Below, piece by piece: positions 1 through 8,109 of a stretch of DNA of 64,000 bases; the first letter of the stretch is position 1; each line of letters opens with the position of its first letter. The position numbers and the translations under genes are program-made. The DNA comes from Roseobacter sp. SK209-2-6 (GTDB taxonomy: Bacteria; Pseudomonadota; Alphaproteobacteria; Rhodobacterales; Rhodobacteraceae). The notes under the pieces were generated by a model. The model searched no databases, was not told the origin of the DNA, and saw nothing but the letters and a program-made list of their open reading frames with translations. The DNA lies in NCBI RefSeq assembly GCF_000169455.1, contig NZ_AAYC01000013.1, forward strand, positions 95,162-159,161, given 5' to 3'.

Positions 1-10
1 GAGCCGCGCA

Positions 11-343
11 ATGAATGGTTTTGACAGCTTTCAGCTCTGGTTCATCATTGTCGGGTTGGCACTTGGCAGCTTCGGTCTGCGATTTGCCTTTCTTGCCTTT
101 ATGGGGGGGCGCAGCCTGCCCCTCTGGCTGATGCGACATCTGCGGTACACGGCGGTGGCGATCATTCCCGCGCTGGTTGCTCCCATGGTGATCTGGCCCA
201 CACCAACGGGTGGCGAAATCAGCCTACCGCATCTTGCTGCTGCCGTACTGACCTTTGCGACAGGCGCCTTGACCCGCGATGTGCTCTGGGCTCTGCTCGT
301 AGGAACTATGGCCTTCTTATTGCTGTTCTTGTTTGCAAGCTAA
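11..343 (+). CDS. azlD: AzlD-family branched-chain amino acid export subunit
   Basis: This 110-residue, very hydrophobic protein has the size and the three to four membrane spans of AzlD, the small partner of AzlC in branched-chain amino acid export. A glycine-rich first span (about residues 8-32) is followed by the LPLWLMRHLRY stretch and an alanine/proline-rich second span, as usual in the family. The ATG overlaps a TGA in another frame (bases 12-14), which is what a translationally coupled azlC ending just off the left edge would look like. The partner itself is outside the window, so the pairing is inferred. A strong terminator follows directly. Confidence 0.8.
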   Translation: MNGFDSFQLWFIIVGLALGSFGLRFAFLAFMGGRSLPLWLMRHLRYTAVAIIPALVAPMVIWPTPTGGEISLPHLAAAVLTFATGALTRDVLWALLVGTMAFLLLFLFAS

Positions 344-353
344 CAGCCAAAAG

Positions 354-384
354 AAAACCGCCTGTGGTCTCCCTCGGCGGTTTT
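354..384 (+). terminator. Intrinsic terminator after azlD
   Basis: A perfect 9-bp stem, AAAACCGCC at 354-362 and GGCGGTTTT at 376-384, encloses a 13-nt loop. Both flanks carry the A/T run, so the hairpin can also work on the minus strand, where the lipoprotein gene ends at 415. Confidence 0.8.
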
Positions 385-414
385 CAGTGATCATTGGTAC
401 AGGGAAACAGTGGC

Positions 415-1071
415 TTACTCGTTCAGAGCAGCATTTCCCTTGGCCAGTCCCTTTTGCAGATCTTCGCTGTCCTCTTCGTAGTAGAGCTCAGTGGTCACGC
501 CTGGCAGTTTCGCAAATTGCTCCGCAAGATTTACCGGGTAGAAGGTCTGCTCAAGATGCTCAAAGCCAGGGATCTGTGTCAGGATCGCGCTGGTGGAACG
601 GGCACAATAGGCACCTGGAACGCGACCATTGCTGACGATCAGGTTATATGCGCGCTGCGCCTGTTCCGGCGTCACCTCAATCCGCTGGGTCATCACGTGG
701 TGGGTGCTACGCGCATGAGCGCTGCGATAGGCGCGCTCCACTGCAGGATAAATTCCGTAAAGCACGTCATCTTTTTCTGGAACAACATCCGCATAGAAAG
801 ACCCGGCGGGGTCGAAAATCACCCGTTCAGATGCATTGACCATCAGCGCCGTATGCCCACCCTGACCAGAACGGTTGTTCACAACCGTATAGAGCGTCAG
901 CGCAGGCGGGCCATTATGGCGATAAGAGGCGGCGGCCAGGGTTCCAGCATCCGCGTTTGGTTTCTTCTGCTCGGCGCAGGCAGCCAGTGCAGCACAGGCA
1001 GCAAAAAGGGCCGTACGCAAAGCAATACGACCCAAAGAAGTGGCTGGCATGCGATTAAACACGCTGGTCAT
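415..1071 (-). CDS. Putative lipoprotein, possible permuted NlpC/P60 (papain-like) fold
   Basis: The 218-residue product begins with a basic n-region and hydrophobic stretch ending in the lipobox LAAC (Cys32), so it is probably a lipoprotein. After the signal, a GGHTAL motif (His73) precedes a GAYCARST motif (Cys156). A histidine ahead of a cysteine is the order seen in circularly permuted papain-like enzymes (LRAT, YiiX type), rather than the Cys-then-His order of normal NlpC/P60. I infer a possible amidase or acyltransferase but did not recognise a named family. A GTG one codon upstream (1074) is an alternative start. The gene lies 6 bases after the stop of the aa3-oxidase peptide on the same strand. 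Confidence 0.6.
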   Translation of the reverse strand: MTSVFNRMPATSLGRIALRTALFAACAALAACAEQKKPNADAGTLAAASYRHNGPPALTLYTVVNNRSGQGGHTALMVNASERVIFDPAGSFYADVVPEKDDVLYGIYPAVERAYRSAHARSTHHVMTQRIEVTPEQAQRAYNLIVSNGRVPGAYCARSTSAILTQIPGFEHLEQTFYPVNLAEQFAKLPGVTTELYYEEDSEDLQKGLAKGNAALNE

Positions 1072-1077
1072 CACCGA

Positions 1078-1212
1078 TCAGGTTGCAAAAACCGCGAGGA
1101 AGAGCGCCACAAACACCAGAAAGATGCAAAAGCGTGTCGAGAATTTGATGAAACCTTCGTAGGTCTGTTCCTGAACGGAGGTATCCATCGTTCCGTGTTT
1201 ATGTTCAGCCAT
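1078..1212 (-). CDS. aa3-type cytochrome c oxidase subunit IV, 44 aa
   Basis: A 44-codon gene starting MAEHKHGTMDTS and ending LFLAVFAT. It has the His-rich soluble N-terminus, the YEGFIKF stretch and the single C-terminal membrane helix (about residues 25-43) typical of the small bacterial aa3-type oxidase subunit IV. This peptide packs against subunits I-III of the terminal oxidase in the cytoplasmic membrane. An AGGAC ribosome site sits 8 bases before the ATG. The other oxidase subunits are not in the window, so this is a detached gene, transcribed with the lipoprotein that follows. Confidence 0.85.
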   Translation of the reverse strand: MAEHKHGTMDTSVQEQTYEGFIKFSTRFCIFLVFVALFLAVFAT

Positions 1213-1340
1213 GACTGAGTGTCCTATTCGCGTTCAATTTTGTGCTGGATACTGGATTTGCCAGGCTCTGTCACCACGTCAATCGCGCACAGGGCCGCAA
1301 GCGGCGGAAGCGTTGCGTGAAATCACCCACCAGGGCCGAT

Positions 1341-1979
1341 TTAACACTCCAAGTAGCCATAGCCCCAGCGCCAGGGCAGCCCCGTACAGGGGCCCCCACC
1401 GAATCGCACAGCCCGATACATGATCTTGGCCAAAGCCGCATAGGCGGCGTGGAGCTGATCCTCGGAAACCCCATAGTGCCCGGACAGATCGGCGCTGCGA
1501 TTTTGGCCGACGTCCTCAACACAACGCCTCAGGGCTTGGTCGGCTTGGTATCGCGCCTGATAGCTGGCAAGGGCGGAACTGGCGCCAGCGATGTCATGAT
1601 AGGCCCGGTCATGGATCACACAGCAGGGTTCAAACGGCAGCTCTGCACCGTGTCTCTCCCTGAGGTAGGGTGACTGCTCAGCCAGGCGCGCCCAATTCTC
1701 AGAAAAACCACCGCTGCAACCATCACTCACAAAGGCTGTGGGCCCCGCCCCAGCCTGTTCGATCCGGTCAAGAAGCCTTTGATGCGCGGCCAGTTCTTGG
1801 CCGCGCAACCATTGCCCAAACCAGCCCCCGATCTGGCTTTCCTCTGCTCTCACGGCTTCGCTAAAAAGCGCAAAGCCCAGAAACAGGCCACAGATCAGAA
1901 CAGACAATCGCAGCGCAAAGGGCGCGGGCCCGCAGCCCCGGCGCCCTGCACCTGCGAAGATCGAGGAACAAGAGCACAT
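1341..1979 (-). CDS. Secreted phospholipase A2-like protein
   Basis: The 212-residue protein has a hydrophobic signal segment at about residues 23-44 (cleavage plausible after VRA). It then carries CCVIHDRAYHD at residues 119-129, which fits the phospholipase A2 signature Cys-Cys-x-x-His-Asp: His123 would be the catalytic base and Asp124 the calcium ligand. An upstream DGCSGGFS segment (86-93) could serve as a calcium loop. Several further cysteines would allow disulfides in the periplasm or outside the cell. Function is inferred from the motif only; an inactive PLA2-fold protein is possible. The next gene upstream on this strand (DUF6173-like) ends 8 bases before the start. Confidence 0.6.
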   Translation of the reverse strand: MCSCSSIFAGAGRRGCGPAPFALRLSVLICGLFLGFALFSEAVRAEESQIGGWFGQWLRGQELAAHQRLLDRIEQAGAGPTAFVSDGCSGGFSENWARLAEQSPYLRERHGAELPFEPCCVIHDRAYHDIAGASSALASYQARYQADQALRRCVEDVGQNRSADLSGHYGVSEDQLHAAYAALAKIMYRAVRFGGGPCTGLPWRWGYGYLEC

Positions 1980-1987
1980 GGACAGGC

Positions 1988-2449
1988 TTATTGGCTGTCA
2001 CCCGTATCCAGATCACTGGCCAGGCGGAAGCCGATGCGGTTGGCCGGCGCTTCTTGACGCGCCTTGGGCAGCGCTCGCAGCATGACGTTCATCTGGCTGA
2101 CATGTTGGACCAGTTGTGTCTTTGCGCCGGTGCCATCACTGCCATAGAAGGTCACGATATCCGGATCAAAATAACCCATGCCTTCGATGCGCAGCACGCC
2201 TGCGTCACCACCGACAAAGCCCATGGCGATCTCATGCTCAGCGTCCAGCTGCTTTTCAAAGTTCTGGATATAGAGGATCAGACGCTCATAGGCCCAGCGC
2301 GCCGGGCTCTTGGCCTCATCCGGTTTTTGCAGCTTTTCCGGCACCTCGGTCAGACCCGCGCAGGCCTCCGGGTCCGAGTGCACTTCGTGTACACATGGCA
2401 GAATGGCGGCTTCCACTGCCTCGGCACTGGTTGAAATCTCGTTGTCCAT
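1988..2449 (-). CDS. DUF6173-like conserved protein
   Basis: A 153-residue soluble protein with an acidic N-terminus and a conserved-looking core, SPARWAYERLILYIQNFEKQLDAEHEIAMGFVGG (split here only by reading), followed by a beta-rich region on a GxDG theme and a C-terminal IGFRLASD. No signal peptide or membrane segment. It resembles a family of uncharacterised Rhodobacteraceae proteins I associate with DUF6173; that assignment is from memory of the pattern. It lies between an MBL-fold hydrolase gene (33 bases upstream) and the PLA2-like gene on the same strand. No function can be given. Confidence 0.6.
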   Translation of the reverse strand: MDNEISTSAEAVEAAILPCVHEVHSDPEACAGLTEVPEKLQKPDEAKSPARWAYERLILYIQNFEKQLDAEHEIAMGFVGGDAGVLRIEGMGYFDPDIVTFYGSDGTGAKTQLVQHVSQMNVMLRALPKARQEAPANRIGFRLASDLDTGDSQ

Positions 2450-2482
2450 TGCGTCTCCCCTGCTGGGATACGCCCCAGCGAT

Positions 2483-3529
2483 CTAGTCTTTTCGTTGGTA
2501 CAGCCAGGCACCATCGGCGCGTTTTACACGCGTCACCCGCCCAGTGTGATAGAGATGATTGACATGGGCAACCGCTTCGACCAGTGCAAGCCCATATTCT
2601 CCTCCCCCGATACTCCGCTTGAACAGGGGCGCGAAACAATCGGCTGCACTCTTGGGCTGATCGAGGTGATCCAGCAGCCGCTCCAGCGCGCCATGATGAT
2701 TGTCGATCAGCTGCCGCATCCGTAAAGGAAGGCGTGTAAAGGGCAATTTATGCCCGCCTAGCGCCAGATGATTGGGCTTGGCCAGCGCCGAGAGGCGCTC
2801 GCAGGCCTCCAGCCACTCTCCCAGCGGATCAGCCATCGGCTCGGTCGCATAGACCCCGATATTGGGACTGATGGAGGAGAGGATCTGATCGCCGGTGATC
2901 ACGAGATTGTCATCGCGACTCCAGAGCGTCACATGCTCCGGCGCGTGACCATTGCCCATATGCACATCCCAGTCGCGCCCGCCCATGCGAAAAACATCGT
3001 CCTGACGGATCCGGGTAAAGCCCAGCGGCATCGGATAAACCGTATCGGCAAAGTTGAAAGGCCGGTCAGCGATGCGTTTTTCGTAGATTTCAGCCGCCAT
3101 GCCCGCGCTGCGGTAATAGGCCAGCGTCTCTTCCGGCCATTGCTCCTGCACATCCAGGGTCAGCATCCGGGCAAAAAGCCAGGCGGTGCGACTGGTGACC
3201 AACTCCGCCCCGTGCTCCGACTGAAACCAGCCCGCCAGCCCGATGTGATCCGGGTGATGGTGGGTGCCAAGAACGCGTGACACCGGTTTCCCTTTCAGAG
3301 GGCCTGCCATCAGGTCCTCCCAGATGGCGCGGCTCTTGCGGGTGTTGAAGCCTGTGTCGACAATGGTCCAGCTATCGCCTTCGTCGAAAGCATAGATATT
3401 CACATGATCCAGCTTCATCGGCAGCGGCTGGCGCATCCAGAGGACGCCTTCTGCCACCTCAATGGCCTCCCCCATGGCGGGCGGTTCTTCCCAGGGGGTG
3501 CGGGGGCCGACTTCGGGAACCGAGGCCAT
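2483..3529 (-). CDS. MBL-fold metallo-hydrolase
   Basis: A 348-residue metallo-beta-lactamase-fold enzyme. The zinc motif HxHxDH is complete at residues 90-95 (THHHPDHIG), with the upstream aspartate in VDTGF (58) and later histidines in GNGHAPEH and LGGHKLPF. The C-terminal 70 residues look like the winged-helix extension of LACTB2/glyoxalase II-like hydrolases. The start ATG overlaps the stop of the acyl-CoA dehydrogenase gene by one base (TGATG), so the two are translationally coupled. This suggests a thioesterase or related CoA-ester hydrolase, but the substrate is not visible. Confidence 0.88.
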   Translation of the reverse strand: MASVPEVGPRTPWEEPPAMGEAIEVAEGVLWMRQPLPMKLDHVNIYAFDEGDSWTIVDTGFNTRKSRAIWEDLMAGPLKGKPVSRVLGTHHHPDHIGLAGWFQSEHGAELVTSRTAWLFARMLTLDVQEQWPEETLAYYRSAGMAAEIYEKRIADRPFNFADTVYPMPLGFTRIRQDDVFRMGGRDWDVHMGNGHAPEHVTLWSRDDNLVITGDQILSSISPNIGVYATEPMADPLGEWLEACERLSALAKPNHLALGGHKLPFTRLPLRMRQLIDNHHGALERLLDHLDQPKSAADCFAPLFKRSIGGGEYGLALVEAVAHVNHLYHTGRVTRVKRADGAWLYQRKD

Positions 3530-5229
3530 CAGTGTGCCATCTCGTCAAGTGTCAGCGCCATGGCGCCCTCAAGCCCCTCTTGCGCGTGAACCAGGTGCCC
3601 CGCGTGCTCCGGCAACATCCGCTTGATGTAGAAACGCGCGAGTTTCTCACGCGGACCGCCCTGATCGGCTATCGCCGCCGTCAGGTGGTAATGCCCGCCC
3701 AGCACCCGTGCAAAGGCGCGCAGGTATGGCATGGCGCCAGCAAAGCGTTCTTGAACATCCTGGGCCACAAGCCATTCGGTGGCTTCGCGCAAAGACTCGC
3801 AGGCCTGCCAGACCGCTTCGCCCATATTGGGGTGCGTACCGCGCGCACCTTCGGCCTGGGCCTCGATCTCATCGATGATGCTATTGGCCATCTCGCCGCC
3901 ATCCATCATCTTGCGCGCCACCAGATCCATCGCCTGGATGCCATTGGTGCCCTCGTAGATCGCCGTAACACGGACATCACGCAGGAACTGGGCTGCTCCG
4001 GTTTCCTCGATAAAGCCCATGCCGCCATGAACCTGCACACCGGTGTCGGCCACGCGGTTACCGGTTTCGGTGCCAAAAGCTTTGGCAATCGGCGTCAGGA
4101 AGGCAGCCCGCGCCTTCCACTCCGCATCACCGGTTGCTGTGTGCATGTCGATGGCATGGGCGCAGGCCAGCAGAATGGCACGGGAGGCATAGGTATCGGC
4201 CTTCATCTCCATCAGCATGCGGCGCACATCCGCATGATCGGCAATAAAGCCCGAGGGGGTCTTGCCCTGTTTGCGCTCTGTCGCGTAGGTGAGCGCCTGC
4301 TGATAGGCGCCCTCGGCCACGCCAACGCCCTGACCGCCCACGCCGAGGCGGGCGTTGTTCATCATGGTGAACATGGCCGCCATACCACCGTGTTCTGGCC
4401 CAACGAGCCAGCCTTTGGCCCCATCGAACTGCATCACGCAGGTCGGGCTGCCATGCAGACCCATCTTATGCTCCAGACTCACCACCTTCAGGCTATTGGC
4501 CTCACCCGGGTCGCCACTTTCATCGGGAATGTACTTTGGCACCAGGAAGAGAGAAATGCCCTTGGTCCCCGGCACTCCATCGGGCAAGCGCGCCAAAACC
4601 AAGTGACAGACATTCCCGGCAAAGTCGTTATCCCCCCAGGAGATAAAGATCTTCTGCCCCGAAACCGCAAAAGTGCCATCGCCATTCGGAACGGCTTTGG
4701 AGGCAAGCGCGCCCACATCGGACCCCGCCTGCGGCTCTGTCAGGTTCATGGTGCCGGACCATTCGCCGGAAATCAGCTTGGGCAGATATAGTTCTTGCAG
4801 CGCGTCGCTAGCGTGGTGTTCCAATGCCTCAATCTGCCCCTGGCTCATGAGGGGGGCCAGCTGTAGTGACAGGCAGGCCGCGGACATCATCTCATTCACC
4901 GCAGTAGTTAGTGTCATGGGCAGACCCATGCCGCCATGATCTTGCGGCGCGCTCATCCCAATCCAGCCACCTTCTGCGATGGCCTTCCACCCCTCACCAA
5001 AACCAGGTGAGGTGCGCAGCACGCCGTTTTCCAGATAGGCGGGCTGCAGATCTCCTGCCCGATTGACCGGCGCCATCACCTCATCGCAGAGCTTGCCCGC
5101 TTCGGTCAGAATGGCGGAAACCAAATCCCCCGAAGCCTCGGCATAGCGCTCTGTTGCAGCGATCTGGTCAAAGCCGATCACAGTGTTCAGCAGGAATTCA
5201 TACTCGGATACGGGGGCACGGAAGGTCAT
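3529..5229 (-). CDS. Acyl-CoA dehydrogenase, long DmdC-like type
   Basis: At 566 residues this is the long form of acyl-CoA dehydrogenase with a C-terminal extra domain, the form that includes DmdC, the 3-methylmercaptopropionyl-CoA dehydrogenase of DMSP demethylation. The FAD/substrate signature MNLTEPQAGSDVG starts at residue 161 and the catalytic glutamate is E426 in IYEGTNG. Several paralogues of this form exist in roseobacters, and nothing here separates DMSP use from other fatty or aromatic acyl-CoA substrates. It is the first gene of a two-gene unit with the MBL hydrolase and is divergent from the Sua5 gene. Confidence 0.88.
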   Translation of the reverse strand: MTFRAPVSEYEFLLNTVIGFDQIAATERYAEASGDLVSAILTEAGKLCDEVMAPVNRAGDLQPAYLENGVLRTSPGFGEGWKAIAEGGWIGMSAPQDHGGMGLPMTLTTAVNEMMSAACLSLQLAPLMSQGQIEALEHHASDALQELYLPKLISGEWSGTMNLTEPQAGSDVGALASKAVPNGDGTFAVSGQKIFISWGDNDFAGNVCHLVLARLPDGVPGTKGISLFLVPKYIPDESGDPGEANSLKVVSLEHKMGLHGSPTCVMQFDGAKGWLVGPEHGGMAAMFTMMNNARLGVGGQGVGVAEGAYQQALTYATERKQGKTPSGFIADHADVRRMLMEMKADTYASRAILLACAHAIDMHTATGDAEWKARAAFLTPIAKAFGTETGNRVADTGVQVHGGMGFIEETGAAQFLRDVRVTAIYEGTNGIQAMDLVARKMMDGGEMANSIIDEIEAQAEGARGTHPNMGEAVWQACESLREATEWLVAQDVQERFAGAMPYLRAFARVLGGHYHLTAAIADQGGPREKLARFYIKRMLPEHAGHLVHAQEGLEGAMALTLDEMAH

Positions 5230-5383
5230 GGGCGTCCTCTTGGCGTCCTATTGGTTCTTCAGGGCCTGGTGCCCCGGGGCATTGCACCTTGGCTTTACCG
5301 GTCTGGGCCAGTATGTCTGGTGCGCTATCCGATTACCTAACCCGACCGAATTTGCAATCAACCAAAACGCCGCGTCACCGCAA
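5230..5383. promoter_or_regulatory. Divergent promoter region, dehydrogenase / Sua5
   Basis: A 154-base spacer separates the divergently transcribed acyl-CoA dehydrogenase and Sua5 genes, so both promoters must lie here or in the ends of the genes. No clear operator repeat was seen. The reading frame of Sua5 is open upstream to 5183, but that extension is not conserved-looking. Confidence 0.5.
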
Positions 5384-6358
5384 ATGCCTGACAATACCCC
5401 TTCGAAAGACACTAAAATCCTCACTGCGGATCCTGCTGGCCTTACGCGGGCTGCGCAGTTGCTGCAGGCAGGTGAGCTGGTCTCCTTTGCGACTGAAACG
5501 GTCTATGGTCTGGGAGCGGATGCGCGCCAGGGCGAAGCCGTAGCTGCGATCTATGCGGCAAAAGGACGGCCCAGTTTTAACCCGCTGATTGTTCACGCTG
5601 CCTCAGCCGAAGCCGCGCAGCGCTATGTTCTGTGGAACGGCTGGGCCGAGGTGCTGGCGCAGGCCTTCTGGCCCGGACCACTGACACTGGTTCTGCCTTT
5701 GCGCCCGAAGCATGGGATCTCTGGTCTGGTCACGGCGGGTCTTGAAACGCTTGCCGTGCGGGTGCCTGCCCAGCCAAGTGCGCAGAGGTTGCTGCAGATC
5801 TTTGATGGGCCCGTGGCCGCACCATCCGCCAACCCGTCGGGGCGGATCAGCCCCACCTTGGCGTCGCATGTTTTTGCCGGGCTGAACGGGCGTATCGCCG
5901 CAATTGTGGATGATGGCGCCTGTGGTGTGGGGTTGGAAAGCACCATTGTTGGCCTTGCAGGAGAGGCTCCTATCTTGCTGCGCCCAGGCGGTCTGGCCGC
6001 AGAAGAGATCGAAGAGGCGCTGGGCCAGCCCCTAAGGCAACGCGACGTTCAGGACCCTCTGACAGCACCCGGTCAGCTTCTGTCTCACTATGCGCCAAAT
6101 GAGCAGGTGCGGCTAAATGCAGCGGCAGCCCGGAACGGGGAAGTCTTTCTGGGGTTTGGCGCGCACCAGGGGTCAGGCCCAGAGGATCTGAACCTCTCAC
6201 CTGATGGGAAGCTCACCGAGGCGGCGGCCCATCTTTTTGACTATCTGCATCAGCTGGATGGACTGGGCCGCCCAATTGCCGTGGCGCCAATCCCAGACGA
6301 GGGGCTGGGTGCCGCGATCAATGACCGCCTGGCACGTGCAGCCGCGCCACGGGACTAG
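5384..6358 (+). CDS. L-threonylcarbamoyladenylate synthase (Sua5/TsaC)
   Basis: The 324-residue product makes threonylcarbamoyl-AMP from threonine, bicarbonate and ATP, the first step of the t6A37 modification of ANN-decoding tRNAs. The YrdC domain fills the N-terminal two thirds, with SFATETVYGLG (34-44), AAKGRPSFNPLIVH and PSANPSGRISPT as the conserved nucleotide and threonine site segments. The extra C-terminal 100 residues are the Sua5 domain, including the LLSHYAPN linker, so this is the long Sua5 form rather than short TsaC. The ATG at 5384 (MPDNTPSKD) was preferred over open sequence upstream because family similarity begins here. Confidence 0.93.
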   Translation: MPDNTPSKDTKILTADPAGLTRAAQLLQAGELVSFATETVYGLGADARQGEAVAAIYAAKGRPSFNPLIVHAASAEAAQRYVLWNGWAEVLAQAFWPGPLTLVLPLRPKHGISGLVTAGLETLAVRVPAQPSAQRLLQIFDGPVAAPSANPSGRISPTLASHVFAGLNGRIAAIVDDGACGVGLESTIVGLAGEAPILLRPGGLAAEEIEEALGQPLRQRDVQDPLTAPGQLLSHYAPNEQVRLNAAAARNGEVFLGFGAHQGSGPEDLNLSPDGKLTEAAAHLFDYLHQLDGLGRPIAVAPIPDEGLGAAINDRLARAAAPRD

Positions 6359-6456
6359 CCCTAGTCCGGCTCGCCTGACACTCTCACTGCTAAATGCCCC
6401 TGATACCTTTCAGTTCGGATCAAGCATGTTCAGCTGGTACAGGGGGCTAGGCATTT
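6352..6456. terminator. Hairpins between convergent Sua5 and YqgE genes
   Basis: GGACTAG at 6352-6358, containing the Sua5 stop, pairs with CTAGTCC at 6361-6367. Further on, AAATGC (6392-6397) with CCCCTGATACC pairs imperfectly with GGTACAGGGG and GCATTT (6436-6456), giving a long bulged stem across the gene junction. No U-tract follows, so termination is only plausible. Confidence 0.35.
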
Positions 6457-7004
6457 CCTGCAGTTGCGGACAATGTGATGGGATCGATCCCCAAGGAGGC
6501 TAGCGCTTCGCTCCACTTTTCCTCATCCGGAGTGCCAAAGATCAGGGTGTCATTGGCATCCACGGTAATCCAGCCATTTGCCACGATTTCTGATTCCAGC
6601 TGCCCCGGCCCCCATCCAGCATATCCAAGCATAATCAGCAGCTTATCCGGTCCGTTCCCCTGGGCAATATCTTCCAGAATATCCAAGGTAGCGGTCATGC
6701 CATAGCCAGGGGGAACGGAGAGGGAGCTGACACTGGAAGCATAGTCTTCGGAATGCAGCACAAAGCCGCGCTGTGTTTCCACGGGTCCGCCAAAACGAAT
6801 GGGGAGCTGTGCATTCTGCTCCTCGCTCACCGGAATTTCCAGCTGCTCCAGCAGGTTTCCCAACTGTACCTCATGTGCCGGTTTATTGAGGATCAGCCCC
6901 ATGGCACCTTCGTCGCTATGGGAGCATAAAAACAGAACCGAATGCTCAAACCGCGGGTCGCCAATGCCTGGCATCGCAATCAAGAGTTTTCCGGTTAGGT
7001 TCAT
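6447..7004 (-). CDS. YqgE/AlgH family protein
   Basis: The 185-residue soluble protein has the features of the YqgE/AlgH family: N-terminal LTGKLLIAMPGIGDPRF, then GAMGLILNKP, FGGPVETQRGFVLH and GYAGWGPGQLESE. The family's biochemical role is not settled; in Pseudomonas AlgH was linked to alginate regulation. I chose the ATG giving MNLTGKLL because similarity starts there; ATGs at 7028 and 7076 would add 8 or 24 residues. The gene is convergent with Sua5. Confidence 0.92.
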   Translation of the reverse strand: MNLTGKLLIAMPGIGDPRFEHSVLFLCSHSDEGAMGLILNKPAHEVQLGNLLEQLEIPVSEEQNAQLPIRFGGPVETQRGFVLHSEDYASSVSSLSVPPGYGMTATLDILEDIAQGNGPDKLLIMLGYAGWGPGQLESEIVANGWITVDANDTLIFGTPDEEKWSEALASLGIDPITLSATAGNA

Positions 7005-7251
7005 GCCTTGGCCTTTCGCTGCCACCATTTGTCTCCGCCTCTCGCGCATTGCGCCATGGGATCCCATGCAATGCATCAGTTTCAGAGACAGTAAGTTCCA
7101 CTTTCTATTGGTAATTCCAGAATGACTCCCCAGGAAGTACGACGCAAGGGTTGGAGCCGGTGATTTTGTTCGCTTTTTTTCAAAACATACTACAAAGCGC
7201 TAAACAGAACGTGACTTGGCATTTCTCCTCTCAGGCCTCATCTATGAAGAC

Positions 7252-8109
7252 ATGACAACTGCACCCTTTCCTTTTCCTCGCCTTCGCCCCTTTGCACTGC
7301 TTGGGGCGCTATGCGCTCTTGCCTTGACCTCAACCGCGAGTCAGGCCCAAGCGCAGTCCGGGCTCCTCGGCAATGATGAGGTGGTGCATATCGAAGTGCT
7401 CGACGGTGGCATGACGGCGCGTGGCACCTATATGGGCGCGCTGCGACTGACCTTGAAAGATGGCTGGAAAACCTATTGGCGCAGCCCAGGCGATGCAGGC
7501 ATCCCGCCAAGTTTCACTTGGCGTGGGTCCCGCAACATTGGCGGCATGTCGATGACCTGGCCTGCGCCGGAGGTGTTTCAGACATCTGGTTACCGCACCA
7601 TTGGCTATCATGACCAATTGGTCCTACCGATTGAAATCACCCCCGAAAGACCTGGCCAGCCGGTCCGCCTGAAGGGGCGCATGGAGCTGGGCGTTTGCAA
7701 GGATGTCTGCATCCCATCAGAGCTGAAGTTTGACCATCAGCTGGATCGTGACGCCGGGCGTAACCCCGCTATTGTTGCCGCGATAGCCAGCCGTCCCTAC
7801 TCTGCTCGCGAAGCCGGTGTAACCTCTGCCACTTGCCGCCTGAAACCCGGCAAATACGGCATGCAGGTCGAAGCACGCATCGCGATGCCCAGCGCAGGCG
7901 GCGAGGAGATCGCGGTAATAGAGCCCGGCTCTCCGCATCTCTTCGCCGGAGAAACCAAGACCCAGCGCCAGGGACAGACACTGGTGGCCATGAGCGAGCT
8001 GATGCCCGTAGACGCCGGTGCAGCTGCGGCGGTTGACCGCTCGCAGTTGCGGATCACGGTCCTAGGGCAAAGACATGCCGTGGATATCACCGGCTGCACC
8101 GCTGGATGA
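7252..8109 (+). CDS. Secreted DsbD N-terminal-domain protein
   Basis: A 285-residue exported protein with a clear signal peptide (about residues 1-33, cleavage after SQAQA). The rest matches the periplasmic alpha domain of DsbD/ScsB: DGWKTYWRSPGDAGIPP, the GYHDQLVLPIEI strand and the ELGVCKDVCIPSE segment, whose two cysteines correspond to the redox pair that passes electrons to periplasmic substrates. No transmembrane beta domain or thioredoxin domain is attached, so it would need a partner such as CcdA or a separate DsbD. The stop overlaps the Nudix start (ATGA). Confidence 0.82.
   Translation: MTTAPFPFPRLRPFALLGALCALALTSTASQAQAQSGLLGNDEVVHIEVLDGGMTARGTYMGALRLTLKDGWKTYWRSPGDAGIPPSFTWRGSRNIGGMSMTWPAPEVFQTSGYRTIGYHDQLVLPIEITPERPGQPVRLKGRMELGVCKDVCIPSELKFDHQLDRDAGRNPAIVAAIASRPYSAREAGVTSATCRLKPGKYGMQVEARIAMPSAGGEEIAVIEPGSPHLFAGETKTQRQGQTLVAMSELMPVDAGAAAAVDRSQLRITVLGQRHAVDITGCTAG

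Noticed and set aside
3532..4791. Open frame of 419 codons on the plus strand
   Set aside because: Antisense to the acyl-CoA dehydrogenase, whose motifs are complete.
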